A stretch of 64,000 nucleotides of DNA from Agarophyton chilense (lineage: Eukaryota > Rhodophyta > Florideophyceae > Gracilariales > Gracilariaceae). Where the stretch lies: NCBI GenBank assembly GCA_030374765.1, contig JARGXX010000017.1, forward strand, positions 248,001 to 312,000. Direction: 5' to 3'. Positions 56,060 through 64,000 of the stretch are shown here, piece after piece. Under the pieces are notes generated by a model. It searched no databases, was not told where the DNA came from, and was given only the letters and a program-made list of their open reading frames with translations. Positions within the stretch are counted from its first letter, which is position 1. Every line of letters starts with the position of its first letter. A program made the translations under genes and the position numbers.

Positions 56060-56890
56060 ACGGTGAGTTTACGATATGGTCAGGTACCTCTCCAAAGACG
56101 GCTCAGAGCAACTGAAGTAGGATGCCACCTGTCTGCAGTGGCCTAGAAAAACTTTGAATTTGTACAGCAGAGCTGAAGTCGTGTCCAATAAAGCTTTTAG
56201 CGCCTTTCGAACCTTAAGAATTCTCTCATGGTCTTGCGACGACCATATCTACTTGATGTCGTTTTATAAGCATTCTACAGCTTCACGGACTGCGCTCATT
56301 CTCCTATCGTAGAAAGCTTGCACAGGCGTCACAGTTAAAAGCGGGAACTTGTTTGAAGCCAAAGATGCATGCAGCATCACCGCATATGAAATACAGCTTT
56401 TTATCTACAATCGAACCTTTCTGCATAGAATCACTTATCCCGCTGGTACGAAGTATCGTTAGATCATGTTTCATGTCTCTGGCCAGCTTTGGCTCCAAAT
56501 TGGTTTAGAATAAAGCCCCTTGACGGACCGACTCATCTCTAATTTTGACCATTTTAAGACAAACAGCTGTCTAATGGAGCATCTATGCACGGAAGGGCGA
56601 TAACATACTCTTCCGGTCGTTATCCTATCAAACCAGGCCTAACGTTCGTCAAAAAATGGTCTGTACCTTCTATGCAACCGTTCATTGTTTTCCAAAAAAC
56701 TTTGTTAATCTTCGAAGGTCGAATACCAAAGATATGCTCAAGATCATACCATTGACGTAATGCTGTTTTGCTTTCGCAAAGGTATCGCGATCGTTCTGCG
56801 CGGAAATCATGGAAACGAATGAATTTTGCGATTTGTTCTGTTTTCCGTGTCTTGAATCGAAACTCTGATATTTTGAAATGATCACTGTAG
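56060..56890 (-). pseudogene. Harbinger-type DDE transposase, pseudogene
   Basis: Minus strand. At about 56380-56480, LARDMKHDLTILRTSGISD, followed by KLYFICGDAACIFG: the Harbinger pattern of a 'D-x-x-x-L-R-x-SG' helix and the catalytic 'Y-x-x-GD-x-A' box. At about 56200-56290, FYDRRMSAVREAVECL, the conserved 'MSAVREAVEW' block with the third acidic residue. The end near 56080, CSEPSLERYLT, matches the family's usual C-terminus. The N-terminal part at about 56682-56885 is recognisable only by position. Several in-frame stops and shifts separate these blocks, so it is dead. The family call rests on three ordered motifs. Confidence 0.72.
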
Positions 56891-57581
56891 ATGTTCGGGC
56901 TGAAATTAAATTAAAAAACTTGAAGATATCTCATTTTTATTTTTTCTACGTCGCACCGAGAGAAATGGAGATTCTTGAAAGAATTGTACTCTAACAAAGG
57001 ACTAGCTTCATAAATAATAGCGGCACGAAAAGTAAGCTTGCGTTTATGCTTTTGGGGAAGCGCAACTTCGATTTTGAAGTATGTCTGCATCATGAGTGCA
57101 TATGGGAACGGACAGGCAACCTGTCAGGGAAAGGATCTGCGGTAATAATCACAAGTTAATGTCATAACTGCCTAACGTAAATAGCAAGTTTTCGTTTCGT
57201 TCCAAAATCCGGTTTGTAAAATAAGACTCACAAACTTGCGAATTGCGAAACGTTTTTCTGATTGCGTCAACTCTATTTTTATATTTTTTTTTGTATGGCC
57301 TATATATACATTGATTACTTTATCATTTGCACTTTTTACCAATTACAATTCATCTTCTTTGGACTCCTTATCTTTGCCCTCATCCGCGCTGTACTCTCCA
57401 GAATATATCTACTACTTGTGTCCCCTTGGGTTGTAACCACCTGCGTTGTGTCCCCTTTTCTTTTACGAATATGTCGTTCACACAATGTCCACCTCCATGT
57501 GGAATCATATCATTCGCCGTCAAAAGATATCAGAAAGGTATAATCGGAGATTCCTGCGTGGTCGCCGAAGCAGACATAAAA
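56891..57581. other. Gene-free AT-rich stretch
   Basis: T-rich frames around 57236-57543 encode Phe/Tyr/Ile-rich strings that look like chance. No domain or transposon end recognised. The right edge is the start of the segmental duplication. Confidence 0.4.
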
Positions 57582-58735
57582 CGGTAGTAGAAACAGTGCT
57601 TGCAATGCCCGATTCGATGCCACTCGATGCTAAGCTTCACATCCAATAGCCTAAACACGAAGATATCAGCGTGGCAGAGGTACAATCTCCTTTCAAAATC
57701 TTGTAACGCAGCTCACACGTCATGTGCTTATCGAAGCGAATCGAGTATATTTGCGGTCACTACAAATTACGCATTAGACACTGTGAAAACTCAACTGTTA
57801 ACCCCCGGACTGGCCGACGTCTGATGTGCGGTCTTCGAAGCACCGTATCTGAGAGTACTTCTGAAAGATGCCCAAAGTGTCGTTAGTTGTACGAAAGTAC
57901 TTTGATTGGACGGGCAGTGCATCGATGTACTCACATATCCGACGCATAGCTTGCAGGTCGCTTTCTTCTGTCTCGTTCACTGCCTCGACTACCCATCCGT
58001 CAGTACACCCGCCTTCGAAGTCAACAAGGATGGCGTAATCGTCGCCTTCTATCATTAAACTGGTTGGGTTTGCATCACCCCAACCAGCATCGTCGCTGCT
58101 TTTTACACGTTTTTTTTTAATCATGAGTACGATACTTCACTTGCCCAGGTCTTTTCCCTCAATAAATGGCATCAAAAAGTCTTCTACATGACTGTCGCTA
58201 GTTTCTGCGACAGCATGCAGCCCAAGTACGTTTGGATGGTGACCGAACCTATGCAACATTGTTATTTCTTGTTCGGAGGTTTCGTCGGATATTCCTGTTC
58301 TATGTATCTGTTTCGAAGCGTAGAATCCTAGAGATCCTTTTACGCGCACTTTGTACATGTTTAGCAGAATTTCCATGACTCGCTCCACATGTCTCACATC
58401 GACAACCTTCACTCCCGGAAGATGTTCTCGATGTACTCCACGGCAGATTTTGGCTTCTGGTGTTTGACAATCTTCGGATGACCATCGATTGTGCGCAATT
58501 GGATCATGACAAGCTCTTCGTTCTTTTGATGTTCAGAAAGCGAGTGGATGGAAGGCCAGAGCAGCCCCAAATAATCGTATGATACATCTTGCAAGGTATG
58601 CTAATTCTCAGCGTCACACGCCCTGGAAGCCCTTGGAACAAAATCGTTCTGCTGAAATAACTCTTCCTCGTTGTTCATTTCATGAACTGCAAAATACTGG
58701 ACTTTGTCGTAGTCCAACCGAAAATCCCCGTAAGA
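57582..58735. repeat. Direct segmental duplication, copy 1
   Basis: Matches 61335-62640 in the same orientation. Shared landmarks in order: GTAGAAAC/GTCGAAAC, GATATCAGCGTGGCAGAG, CTCAACTGTTAACCCCCGGA, GCCGACGTCTGATGTGC, GATGCCCAAAGT, GTGCATCGATGTACTCACAT, and the whole kinase-like gene on minus. Identity about 75-80% by eye. Copy 2 contains extra sequence at about 61650-61780. Confidence 0.85.
57798..58720 (-). pseudogene. Protein-kinase-like gene, broken copy
   Basis: Paralogue of the open gene at 61772-62692. Pieces in order on minus: HSLSEHQKNEELVMIQLRT (near 58530); VKVVDVRHVERVMEILLNMY (near 58400); EITMLHRFGHHPNVLGLHAV (near 58230); FIEGKDLGK (near 58145); then the C-lobe WGDANPTSLMIEGDD and AILVDFEGGCTDGWV (near 58010-58080). 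A frame change near 58410, a stop near 58137 and loss of about 45 bp before the catalytic loop (the HHIHSQD-type helix is missing) make it non-functional. The catalytic-loop Lys is kept only in the other copy. The C-terminal extension after IDALPVQSK is longer than in copy 2. Confidence 0.82.
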
Positions 58736-60279
58736 GCAGTCTGATCGACCGCACAATTTTTTGTGCGGTGGTGCAATATCGAAGACTCTGGTCAGTGCTT
58801 AAAGAGCCTACTCAGAACACCTTCTTGAAACGCAATTATACACTGCGTTGCGCAGCGCGAGTTACGGAGCGATGAAAAACGGTGGCGAATGCTGTGGGAG
58901 CGAGGCCGATGTGCGCGGTGTGACGGAGGAGCAACGACTCGGATTTGTTAGAGCAACGGCGGAGGCTAAGCTAGACAGTGCAGAGCGTGGCCATGGGCGG
59001 CACAATGCTACCTTGGACCCTCTTTCTGTGTGCAGCCATCCGGCGAATGTGGGCCTTTTCTGAGTGGTGGGCAAACAATCATCACGCACGTATGTACAGT
59101 CGTAACAAACAAATAAAGGGCATGACCCGCCGGAGGACGAGTAGAAGAGGTCGGCCATCGATTTCACCTGTTTGTAAAAGCCTTGCGAAATGAGTGAGCT
59201 ACTTACACTCCATACGACCGTGTACTGGGACAGAAATGCCAAACTCGCAAGTTGCCGACTGCGCGTGTCGTTGCGCACTGGCATCATTGCAATCAGCTGG
59301 AGCAGGAGCGTTACGCAGCCGTCGTGGGATGTCCGCTCGACGCAGTGCCAAGACATAGTCTCAAGTTGCTGATGATGAACTCCGCCGTTCTTGCGCTGCC
59401 GCGCTCCTCACCCGCACAACCGCCACTTTTAATACCCTGCTGAGTTCAGCCTCCGCAGGGCATCGCCGATCTCCACGGTTACCCTGAATTCCATCTGTCA
59501 ATCCGATACGCCAGCAACTGCAGCATCTCACACGCTGTCTCCCACAGATGACGTAGATTACGTGCGCAGTCTTTCGTCTAACTTAAAGTCACGGCTGACT
59601 AATGTTCCACCTGCCCAAGCAATGTGGGAAGTAAGAACTCACCGTCTCCGAGCGCCAAAAAGAAAAGGCGAATTCTCCAAAAAAAACTGGCCCTGCACAG
59701 AATGAAACAGCGACTGAAGCGTGAAAACGAACCTTAGAGAAAGGTTGCGGGTTACTCGGCGATATAGGTTTCCCAGATTACCGACATCAGGTGATGGAAT
59801 TCGAGCTGCTCGTCGTGCACGCGCGACAGAGAGAGGTGTTATTATTGATGTTAGTTAGAAACGGTGTGGATGCGAGGACGCTGTGAGTGGCAGTGCGATG
59901 GGGCGGCGAGGTGCGCGTCAGCGTCGGTGGCGAACAGATGGGACACGGATTGTGTGGATGTTGGCGGCGTGTGCGGTGGAAGACAAGTAGGGAGATCGGC
60001 GGGCTGGTGGTCATAGCTGATGGTGGCGATTAGATGGGCGGAGACGTGTGGGGGGTCGTGACGGCTAGATGCGGGCGCTTGTAAGCATGCAGGAAGCTTC
60101 TTTCCGGAGCATGTCCGCTTGCGTCCACGGGGCGGCGGCGAAGGCGACCGGTTAACACAAAACGGTCGTTTATTGGACCTTTGGTATTAGATGAGGTCAT
60201 TTGTATGGGTTATATCGAAAACCGAGTGCAGACAACGGGGCACGATACAGCGAAATCGGGCCCGAGCCTACAGATAACC
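58736..60279. other. Stretch without a supportable gene
   Basis: Contains a 164-codon open frame on minus (58862-59356) and several shorter + frames, none with a domain or a clear start. The stretch 59780-60080 is GC-rich and includes strings of GGCGG. The promoter-like TATA box at 60280 closes it. Confidence 0.4.
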
Positions 60280-60287
60280 TATAAATA
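60280..60287 (+). promoter_or_regulatory. TATA box
   Basis: TATAAATA, followed about 30 bp later by the pyrimidine-flanked CATTTACGACTCAACAC, a plausible start region. Placed upstream of the GC-rich ORFs at 60379-61342. Confidence 0.45.
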
Positions 60288-60598
60288 TCCTCTAGAGTAG
60301 GAGGTAGCCATTTACGACTCAACACTCGTTCTTCTCTCAACCGCTCGAGCCGCCTTTGCGTGCACGCGGCATTTTGGCGTGCAACCGACTCAAGCCCGCT
60401 CTGGACGTGGACACGCCGCAGCTCTTCCGCCGCGCCGCCGAGTAAGATACGACAGGCCGAGCGTGCCGCCCGTGCTGCGCGCCTTTAGCACAAGGCTCTT
60501 CTTCAGTGAGCGTTACAAAATCGCTTGCCTCTCCAAGTATCCACATCAAGCCTTACACTCTGTTCAGCCACTGACAACGCCTACGAACACTCGCCGTC

Positions 60599-61342
60599 GT
60601 GCCGCGCCGCCTTGCAAGCGCACTTCGTCGCCTAAATGACGCTCGTTGGATCCGCTGCTTCCATGCACACGTTCCGCATGGTACCGCGCCAATAAGCCAC
60701 CGCTTCCTTGCAAGTACGCTGCGTCACTCGCTCACTTTCTCCCTCTATGCTCCTTCCTGCGTGTGCCACGAGTTTCGTTTCCGAATCGCTTCTGAACTTC
60801 TCGTGACCTCCGTTTTCGCGTTGACAGCGTACGACAGCATAGACGCCGTCGCGCTCGTCGCTGACGCCGACCGGCGTTTCGTCAGCATGGACAATGCTGC
60901 CGCTGTCGCACTGAGCGAGCCGCCTCAAACATCCGTCTGCTGATATCGAAAACCTGAGAGGACGCATCTATCACTCCGGGGCGCAGCGTCTTCCGCGCAG
61001 AAGATTAGACAAGCGCACAACGTGCCGCAACTTTTCACTCACCGCGATCCAAGGCGCACGTCGACGATGGACTTGCTCCCCGTCATTGACATGCTCCCTG
61101 TCATCGACATTCTCAGGGAGGCACAAGTACTGGCACCTCACTCGTTGCCCGAGTACGAAGCGGAAGCTTGCGCTCGTCTTGCCGCCTTGTATCATCGTTT
61201 TCCTGCTGTTTGCAACGCGGCTAGGGAGCCTCGCTACAACGGCGTGGCATTCGCTTTTCTACAAACTATCGAACTCCAGCTGATGGCAGACGTTGACTGC
61301 CTTAACGGTACTCTTCTTGTGCATACGTATACAGAAAGATAG
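60599..61342 (+). pseudogene. GC-rich hypothetical ORF with one in-frame TGA
   Basis: One frame stays open for 248 codons except for a single TGA at 60941-60943. Codons are C/G-ending through most of its length, unlike the surrounding AT-rich DNA, which suggests selection as coding sequence. The 5' part has an Arg/His/Ser-rich lead (ISHRFLASTLRHSLTFSLYA) and an acidic-hydrophobic stretch (TAYDSIDAVALVADADRRF). The 3' part is helical (LPVIDMLPVIDILREAQVL, YEAEACARLAALYHRF, VAFAFLQTIELQLMADVDCL). No family recognised. The initiator is unclear: the frame opens at a GTG, and no in-frame ATG precedes 60884, where MDNAAAVALSEPP begins. It may be two genes, a gene with an intron over the TGA, or a recent pseudogene. 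An overlapping + frame (60379-60639, RRRVRYDRPSVPPVLRAF) may be part of the same transcript. Confidence 0.4.
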
Positions 61343-62640
61343 TCGAAACCGTGCTTGCAATTCCCGATTCGATGCTACTTTTTCCTAAGCTTCAGATCCA
61401 TACGCCAAAAACGAGGATATCAGCGTGGCAGAGTTATAATCTCCTTTCAAACTTTCGCGACGCAGTTCAAACGTCATGTGCATGTCAAGGCGAGTCGGAT
61501 ATAGGTGCGGCCACAGCAAATTGCACAAGAGATTATGTGCAAACTCAACTGTTAACCCCCGGATCGGCCGACGTCTGATGTGCAGTGTACGAGACTCCGA
61601 AGCGACACGTAGTCCTTGAAGATGCCCAAAGTCTCGCTAGTTGTACTTCTGGACTACATGTTTGTAGTTCAAACCCAGTGTTATTTGAATTTGGTCTTTA
61701 GATGTGCTCATCGTTGTGCGATATCGAAAGAATTGCGATGAACGCATACCATTTCGAAGGCCCTTCTGTTTTTACTTAGATTGGGCCGGCAGTGCATCGA
61801 TGTACTCACATATCCGACGCACAGCTTGCAGGTCGCCTTCCCTTGTCTCCTTCACCGCCTTGTCTACCCATCCCTTACTATACCCGCCTTCAAAGTCAAC
61901 CAAGATGGCGTTATTATCACTTTCTATCATTATATTGTCTGGTTTAGCATCACCCCAAACAGCATCTTGGCTATGTATATGGTGCACTGCGTCAACAATC
62001 TGCTTCTTCCACGTCTTTTTTTGATCATGAGTAGCATGCTTTACTTGCCACAGGTTTTTCCCCTCAATAAATGGCGTCAGAATACCTTCTACTTGTCCTT
62101 CGCGAATTTCTACGACAGCATGCAGCCCAAGTATATTTGGATGGTGACCGAACCTATGCAACATTGTTATTTCTCGCTCGAAGGTTTCGGTTGCTCCTAA
62201 TCTATGTACCGTTTTCAAAAAGTAGAATGCTGGGGAACCTTTTACGCGCACTTTGTATAGTTGACTGCAAAGTTCCACGACTCGTTCCACATGTCTCACG
62301 TCCACAACTTTCACCCCAGGGAAGGTGTTCTCGATGCACTCTACGTCAGATATCGGCTTTTTGTGTTTGGTCATCTTCAAATGACCATCGATTGTGCGCA
62401 ACTGGATTCTGACAATCTCTTCGTTCTTTTCCTGTTGGGAGAGCGAGTGGATGAAAGGCCAGAACAGCTTCAAGGCTTCAGACGATACATCATCCATAGC
62501 TTGGTAATCTTCAGCTTCACAAGCCCTTGAAGCCCTCAGAACCAGATCGTTCTCCTGACATAATTCTTCGTCGTTGTTCATTTCAAGCAACGCGAAATAC
62601 CGGACTGTGTCGTAGTCAAATAACAGCTCCCAGCTATTGT
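61335..62640. repeat. Direct segmental duplication, copy 2
   Basis: Partner of 57582-58735, 3.75 kb away, same orientation. It carries the intact kinase-like gene and a + strand frame (61351-61578) whose counterpart in copy 1 ends at the same place. Confidence 0.85.
61351..61578 (+). CDS. Small hypothetical ORF shared by both duplication copies
   Basis: 75 codons opening in VLAIPDSM and ending QLLTPGSADV. The copy-1 counterpart (57600-57824) ends QLLTPGLADV at the same stop and keeps KISAWQRYNLLS against RISAWQSYNLLS here. The two differ by one base early on, shifting the frame of the first third (where copy 1 reads VETVLAMPDSM in another frame). The frame here starts at a GTG; an in-frame ATG follows six codons later. 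Partial conservation of a + frame opposite the 3' flank of the kinase gene may mean a small gene, the 3' end of the upstream ORF, or chance from shared descent. Unknown function. Confidence 0.3.
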   Translation: MLAIPDSMLLFPKLQIHTPKTRISAWQSYNLLSNFRDAVQTSCACQGESDIGAATANCTRDYVQTQLLTPGSADV

Positions 62641-62692
62641 ATTCAAGGCCCATGTGAATCTCTCTAAACACGCTCCAATTGACAGCCTCCAT
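61772..62692 (-). CDS. Protein-kinase-like protein with a DFE-GG activation motif
   Basis: 306 residues from the ATG at 62692; an upstream in-frame ATG at 62938 would add 82 residues, but that lead is Ser/Thr/Pro-rich and not shared with copy 1, so the shorter start is preferred. Residues 1-120 are a specific N-terminal region. The N-lobe has the putative ATP-binding Lys in FYFLKTV, the alpha-C Glu in TFEREITMLHRF and the HPNILGLHAV strand. The C-lobe has IVDAVHHIHSQD, a catalytic loop WGDAKPDNIMI (Trp-Gly-Asp in place of His-Arg-Asp; Lys and Asn kept) and ILVDFEGGYSKGWVD (metal-binding Asp kept, DFG changed to DFEGG). It ends soon after, without the usual helices of a full C-lobe. From memory this compact layout resembles fungal kinase-like proteins that read 'DFGGGYTxGWVD'. 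Likely an atypical or low-activity kinase; substrate unknown. The gene is intact, unlike its copy at 57798-58720, and lies 285 bp from a transposon end. Confidence 0.72.
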   Translation of the reverse strand: MEAVNWSVFREIHMGLEYNSWELLFDYDTVRYFALLEMNNDEELCQENDLVLRASRACEAEDYQAMDDVSSEALKLFWPFIHSLSQQEKNEEIVRIQLRTIDGHLKMTKHKKPISDVECIENTFPGVKVVDVRHVERVVELCSQLYKVRVKGSPAFYFLKTVHRLGATETFEREITMLHRFGHHPNILGLHAVVEIREGQVEGILTPFIEGKNLWQVKHATHDQKKTWKKQIVDAVHHIHSQDAVWGDAKPDNIMIESDNNAILVDFEGGYSKGWVDKAVKETREGDLQAVRRICEYIDALPAQSK

Positions 62693-62976
62693 TTGTGTAA
62701 ATGAGTGGTGCGAACAATGAAGATGCTGATGAGTGTCTCTAAGCTTTGTACAACTCGCAACAACTTCTTCAGATGCGAGGGGTGTATTGCTCGGCATGGG
62801 CTTCAGAGCGATGACCCGACGAGAGCGAATGATGGGAAGTAGCGCCGGTGAGCCATTTGAGGGCCTTTTGGTACACAGCGGTACAGTCGTGGGTATAGTG
62901 GACGTGCGCGAACAAATGGAGAACATGATGGTGGTCACTGTTTCTGTATGTCAAAACATTACAGTGACAGAACAGT
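62693..62976. promoter_or_regulatory. 5' flank of the kinase-like gene
   Basis: About 285 bp between the preferred ATG and the transposon terminus. The frame stays open upstream to 62938, so a longer N-terminus cannot be excluded. No TATA box recognised. Confidence 0.3.
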
Positions 62977-64000
62977 CTTAGTGTCTACACGCCCGGAAAT
63001 TTGACCTCATATGAGGCCAACATTTCTCTTAAAAAGTAACTGAAATTCATTCAAGATATGAATTCTGAAATTTAGAGCTAAAAGAAAGAAAACAAAAATA
63101 AAAACCATAAGTCTTTATCGCTGACGAAAAGGCTCGGGAAACTATTCAAACAGAGTTTTAATACTCTTCTTTAAAACGATATACTTTTGGTGTAACAAAC
63201 TAAAGTAGTTGCAAAAAAACAACAATGAACGTTTTTTGGTCTTAACCGATCCAAAGAAAACATGTCGAAAGGCAATATCTCTTTAAAAAATCTAGTTTTG
63301 AATACTTCAACCGTTGAGTCCATCAAAAAAGAGTGTCCAGCAATATGTATCAGTTATGAAGACCTTTAAAACTGCAATAATTCATCAACAACAAAGAAAA
63401 ATGAAATGGATTCATATAAAGCCAATTGAATTCATTTTCAGCCATCATTTGTAAAGAACATTGTTTTCAAAGATGCATAGACCTCATATGGGAGAATTGT
63501 CGGATTGAAAGTACGAAATCACTATTTTAATCGATTTTCAGTCATAGCTATCGTTCTCAAGCTATTCATAGCGTCTCTTTGACTGTCACATCGTTAAAAA
63601 AGGGGTTTACTGTTATGTCAATCAGTCTTGAAATATATGATTTTTTTTAAAAATATTCAGTAGGTTTGGAGATTTCAAACAATTTTTTTCTGGACTCCCA
63701 TTCTCGTCGAAAATTTCTGAACGATTTTTCTATCCCCTAATGGACCTTCAAGATCTTCTTGCAACCAAATTTACCGCTGACCAGCCACCAGCAGTTTTAA
63801 CATATGAAATACTACCTGAAGATCTGGCAATCCAACAGATTTACTTTTCGTCTGAGGACAACAGACGCCATTGCATGCCACAGTACGCCAAAAACATGTG
63901 CGGTCAAGAAGCCTGTAAGGCTGTCGTCGACGTTGACGTAGCCGTTGATTTTGCCTCAATGGTCATGATAAATCGTACGTCGTTTGTCAGAGAAATTCTA
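62977..64000 (+). mobile_element. Left end of a DNA transposon related to the piggyBac-like unit (runs off window)
   Basis: CTTAGTGTCTACACGCCCGG (62977-62996) matches the left terminus at 8310 (CCTAGTGTCTACACGCTCGG), and is followed, as there, by a palindromic TGACCTCATATGAGGCCA (63003-63020). Similarity covers about 43 bp. The interior to 63739 is AT-rich and non-coding, then an ORF starts on + (63740). The right end is outside the window, so family and completeness are open. Confidence 0.5.
63740..64000 (+). CDS. Partial ORF, unidentified, open at the window edge
   Basis: From ATG 63740 the frame is open for 87 codons to the last base with no stop. It begins MDLQDLLATKFTADQPP, has an acidic stretch (TYEILPEDLAIQQIYFSSED), then a Cys/His-containing part (HCMPQYAKNMCGQEAC) and VVDVDVAVDFASMVMINRT. 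No domain recognised in this fragment. Its position 760 bp inside a transposon-like terminus makes a transposase N-terminus plausible, since these are poorly conserved, but it shows no resemblance to the N-terminal frame at 10564-10884. A host gene is also possible. Confidence 0.5.
   Translation, partial: MDLQDLLATKFTADQPPAVLTYEILPEDLAIQQIYFSSEDNRRHCMPQYAKNMCGQEACKAVVDVDVAVDFASMVMINRTSFVREIL

Larger units (their letters stand above)
54989..56890. mobile_element. PIF/Harbinger-type DNA transposon, two convergent genes, broken
   Basis: A Myb/SANT-like gene on + (54989-55929) faces a Harbinger DDE transposase remnant on minus (about 56060-56890). PIF/Harbinger elements characteristically carry these two proteins, the Myb-like one helping the transposase enter the nucleus and bind the ends. 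Terminal inverted repeats and a TWA target duplication were not located, so the outer limits are only those of the coding remains. Confidence 0.6.

Noticed and set aside
58862-59356. 164-codon minus frame as a gene
   Set aside because: No domain, competing frames on + across the same DNA, and composition unlike the clear genes here.

Overview
The window is a repeat-rich, gene-poor stretch of a eukaryotic nuclear genome. Evidence for this is a spliceosomal intron (GTAAGT, an AACTAAC branch-like box, then CTACAG), a TATA box, C2H2 zinc fingers, and at least eight transposable elements of five kinds. The host is not certain. Intron-poor genes, GC-leaning codons and Copia, Gypsy, piggyBac, Harbinger and DIRS-like elements together would fit a red alga, an oomycete-like protist or an early-diverging fungus. 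No ribosomal RNA or credible tRNA gene was found to settle it.

Layout. 1-1345: no gene. 1346-6059: a nearly complete Copia element with 260-bp LTRs and a 5-bp target duplication. 6060-8309: mostly empty, with the 3' end of an older minus-strand Copia. 8310-11186: a decayed piggyBac-like transposon. 11187-14620: empty, part GC-rich with a C20 tract. 14621-15691: the best host gene, a four-finger C2H2 protein with one intron. 15692-17440: empty. 17441-50024: a nest of LTR-element fossils, made of four copies of chromodomain Ty3/Gypsy-type elements, a further Gypsy gag-pol fragment, and a second full-length Copia (43566-50024) inserted in one terminal repeat. 50927-54178: a DIRS-like retroelement between 199-bp direct repeats. 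54989-about 56890: a broken PIF/Harbinger unit with a Myb/SANT gene facing a DDE transposase gene. 57582-62692: a direct duplication carrying two copies of a protein-kinase-like gene, one broken and one open, with a GC-rich hypothetical gene between. 62977-64000: the end of a transposon whose terminus resembles that of the piggyBac unit, followed by an ORF that runs off the window.

Most notable signal. In the Gypsy cluster, every copy whose pol 3' end survives has the same second ORF (here ORF X) facing it on the opposite strand, tail to tail with a short spacer. This occurs in two diverged subfamilies (A at 20.4-32.8 kb; B at 18.0-20.3 kb and 37-43 kb), so it is an inherited architecture and not one local inversion. 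Antisense ORFs downstream of pol are known in plant Tat/Ogre/Grande elements. Here the arrangement sits on chromodomain-type pol and the ORF X protein is not one I recognise.

Host genes that look alive are few: the zinc-finger gene, the kinase-like gene at 61772-62692, possibly the GC-rich ORF at 60599-61342, and the partial ORF at the right edge. The LTR and DIRS elements are treated as fossils; each is broken, with several to many lesions.
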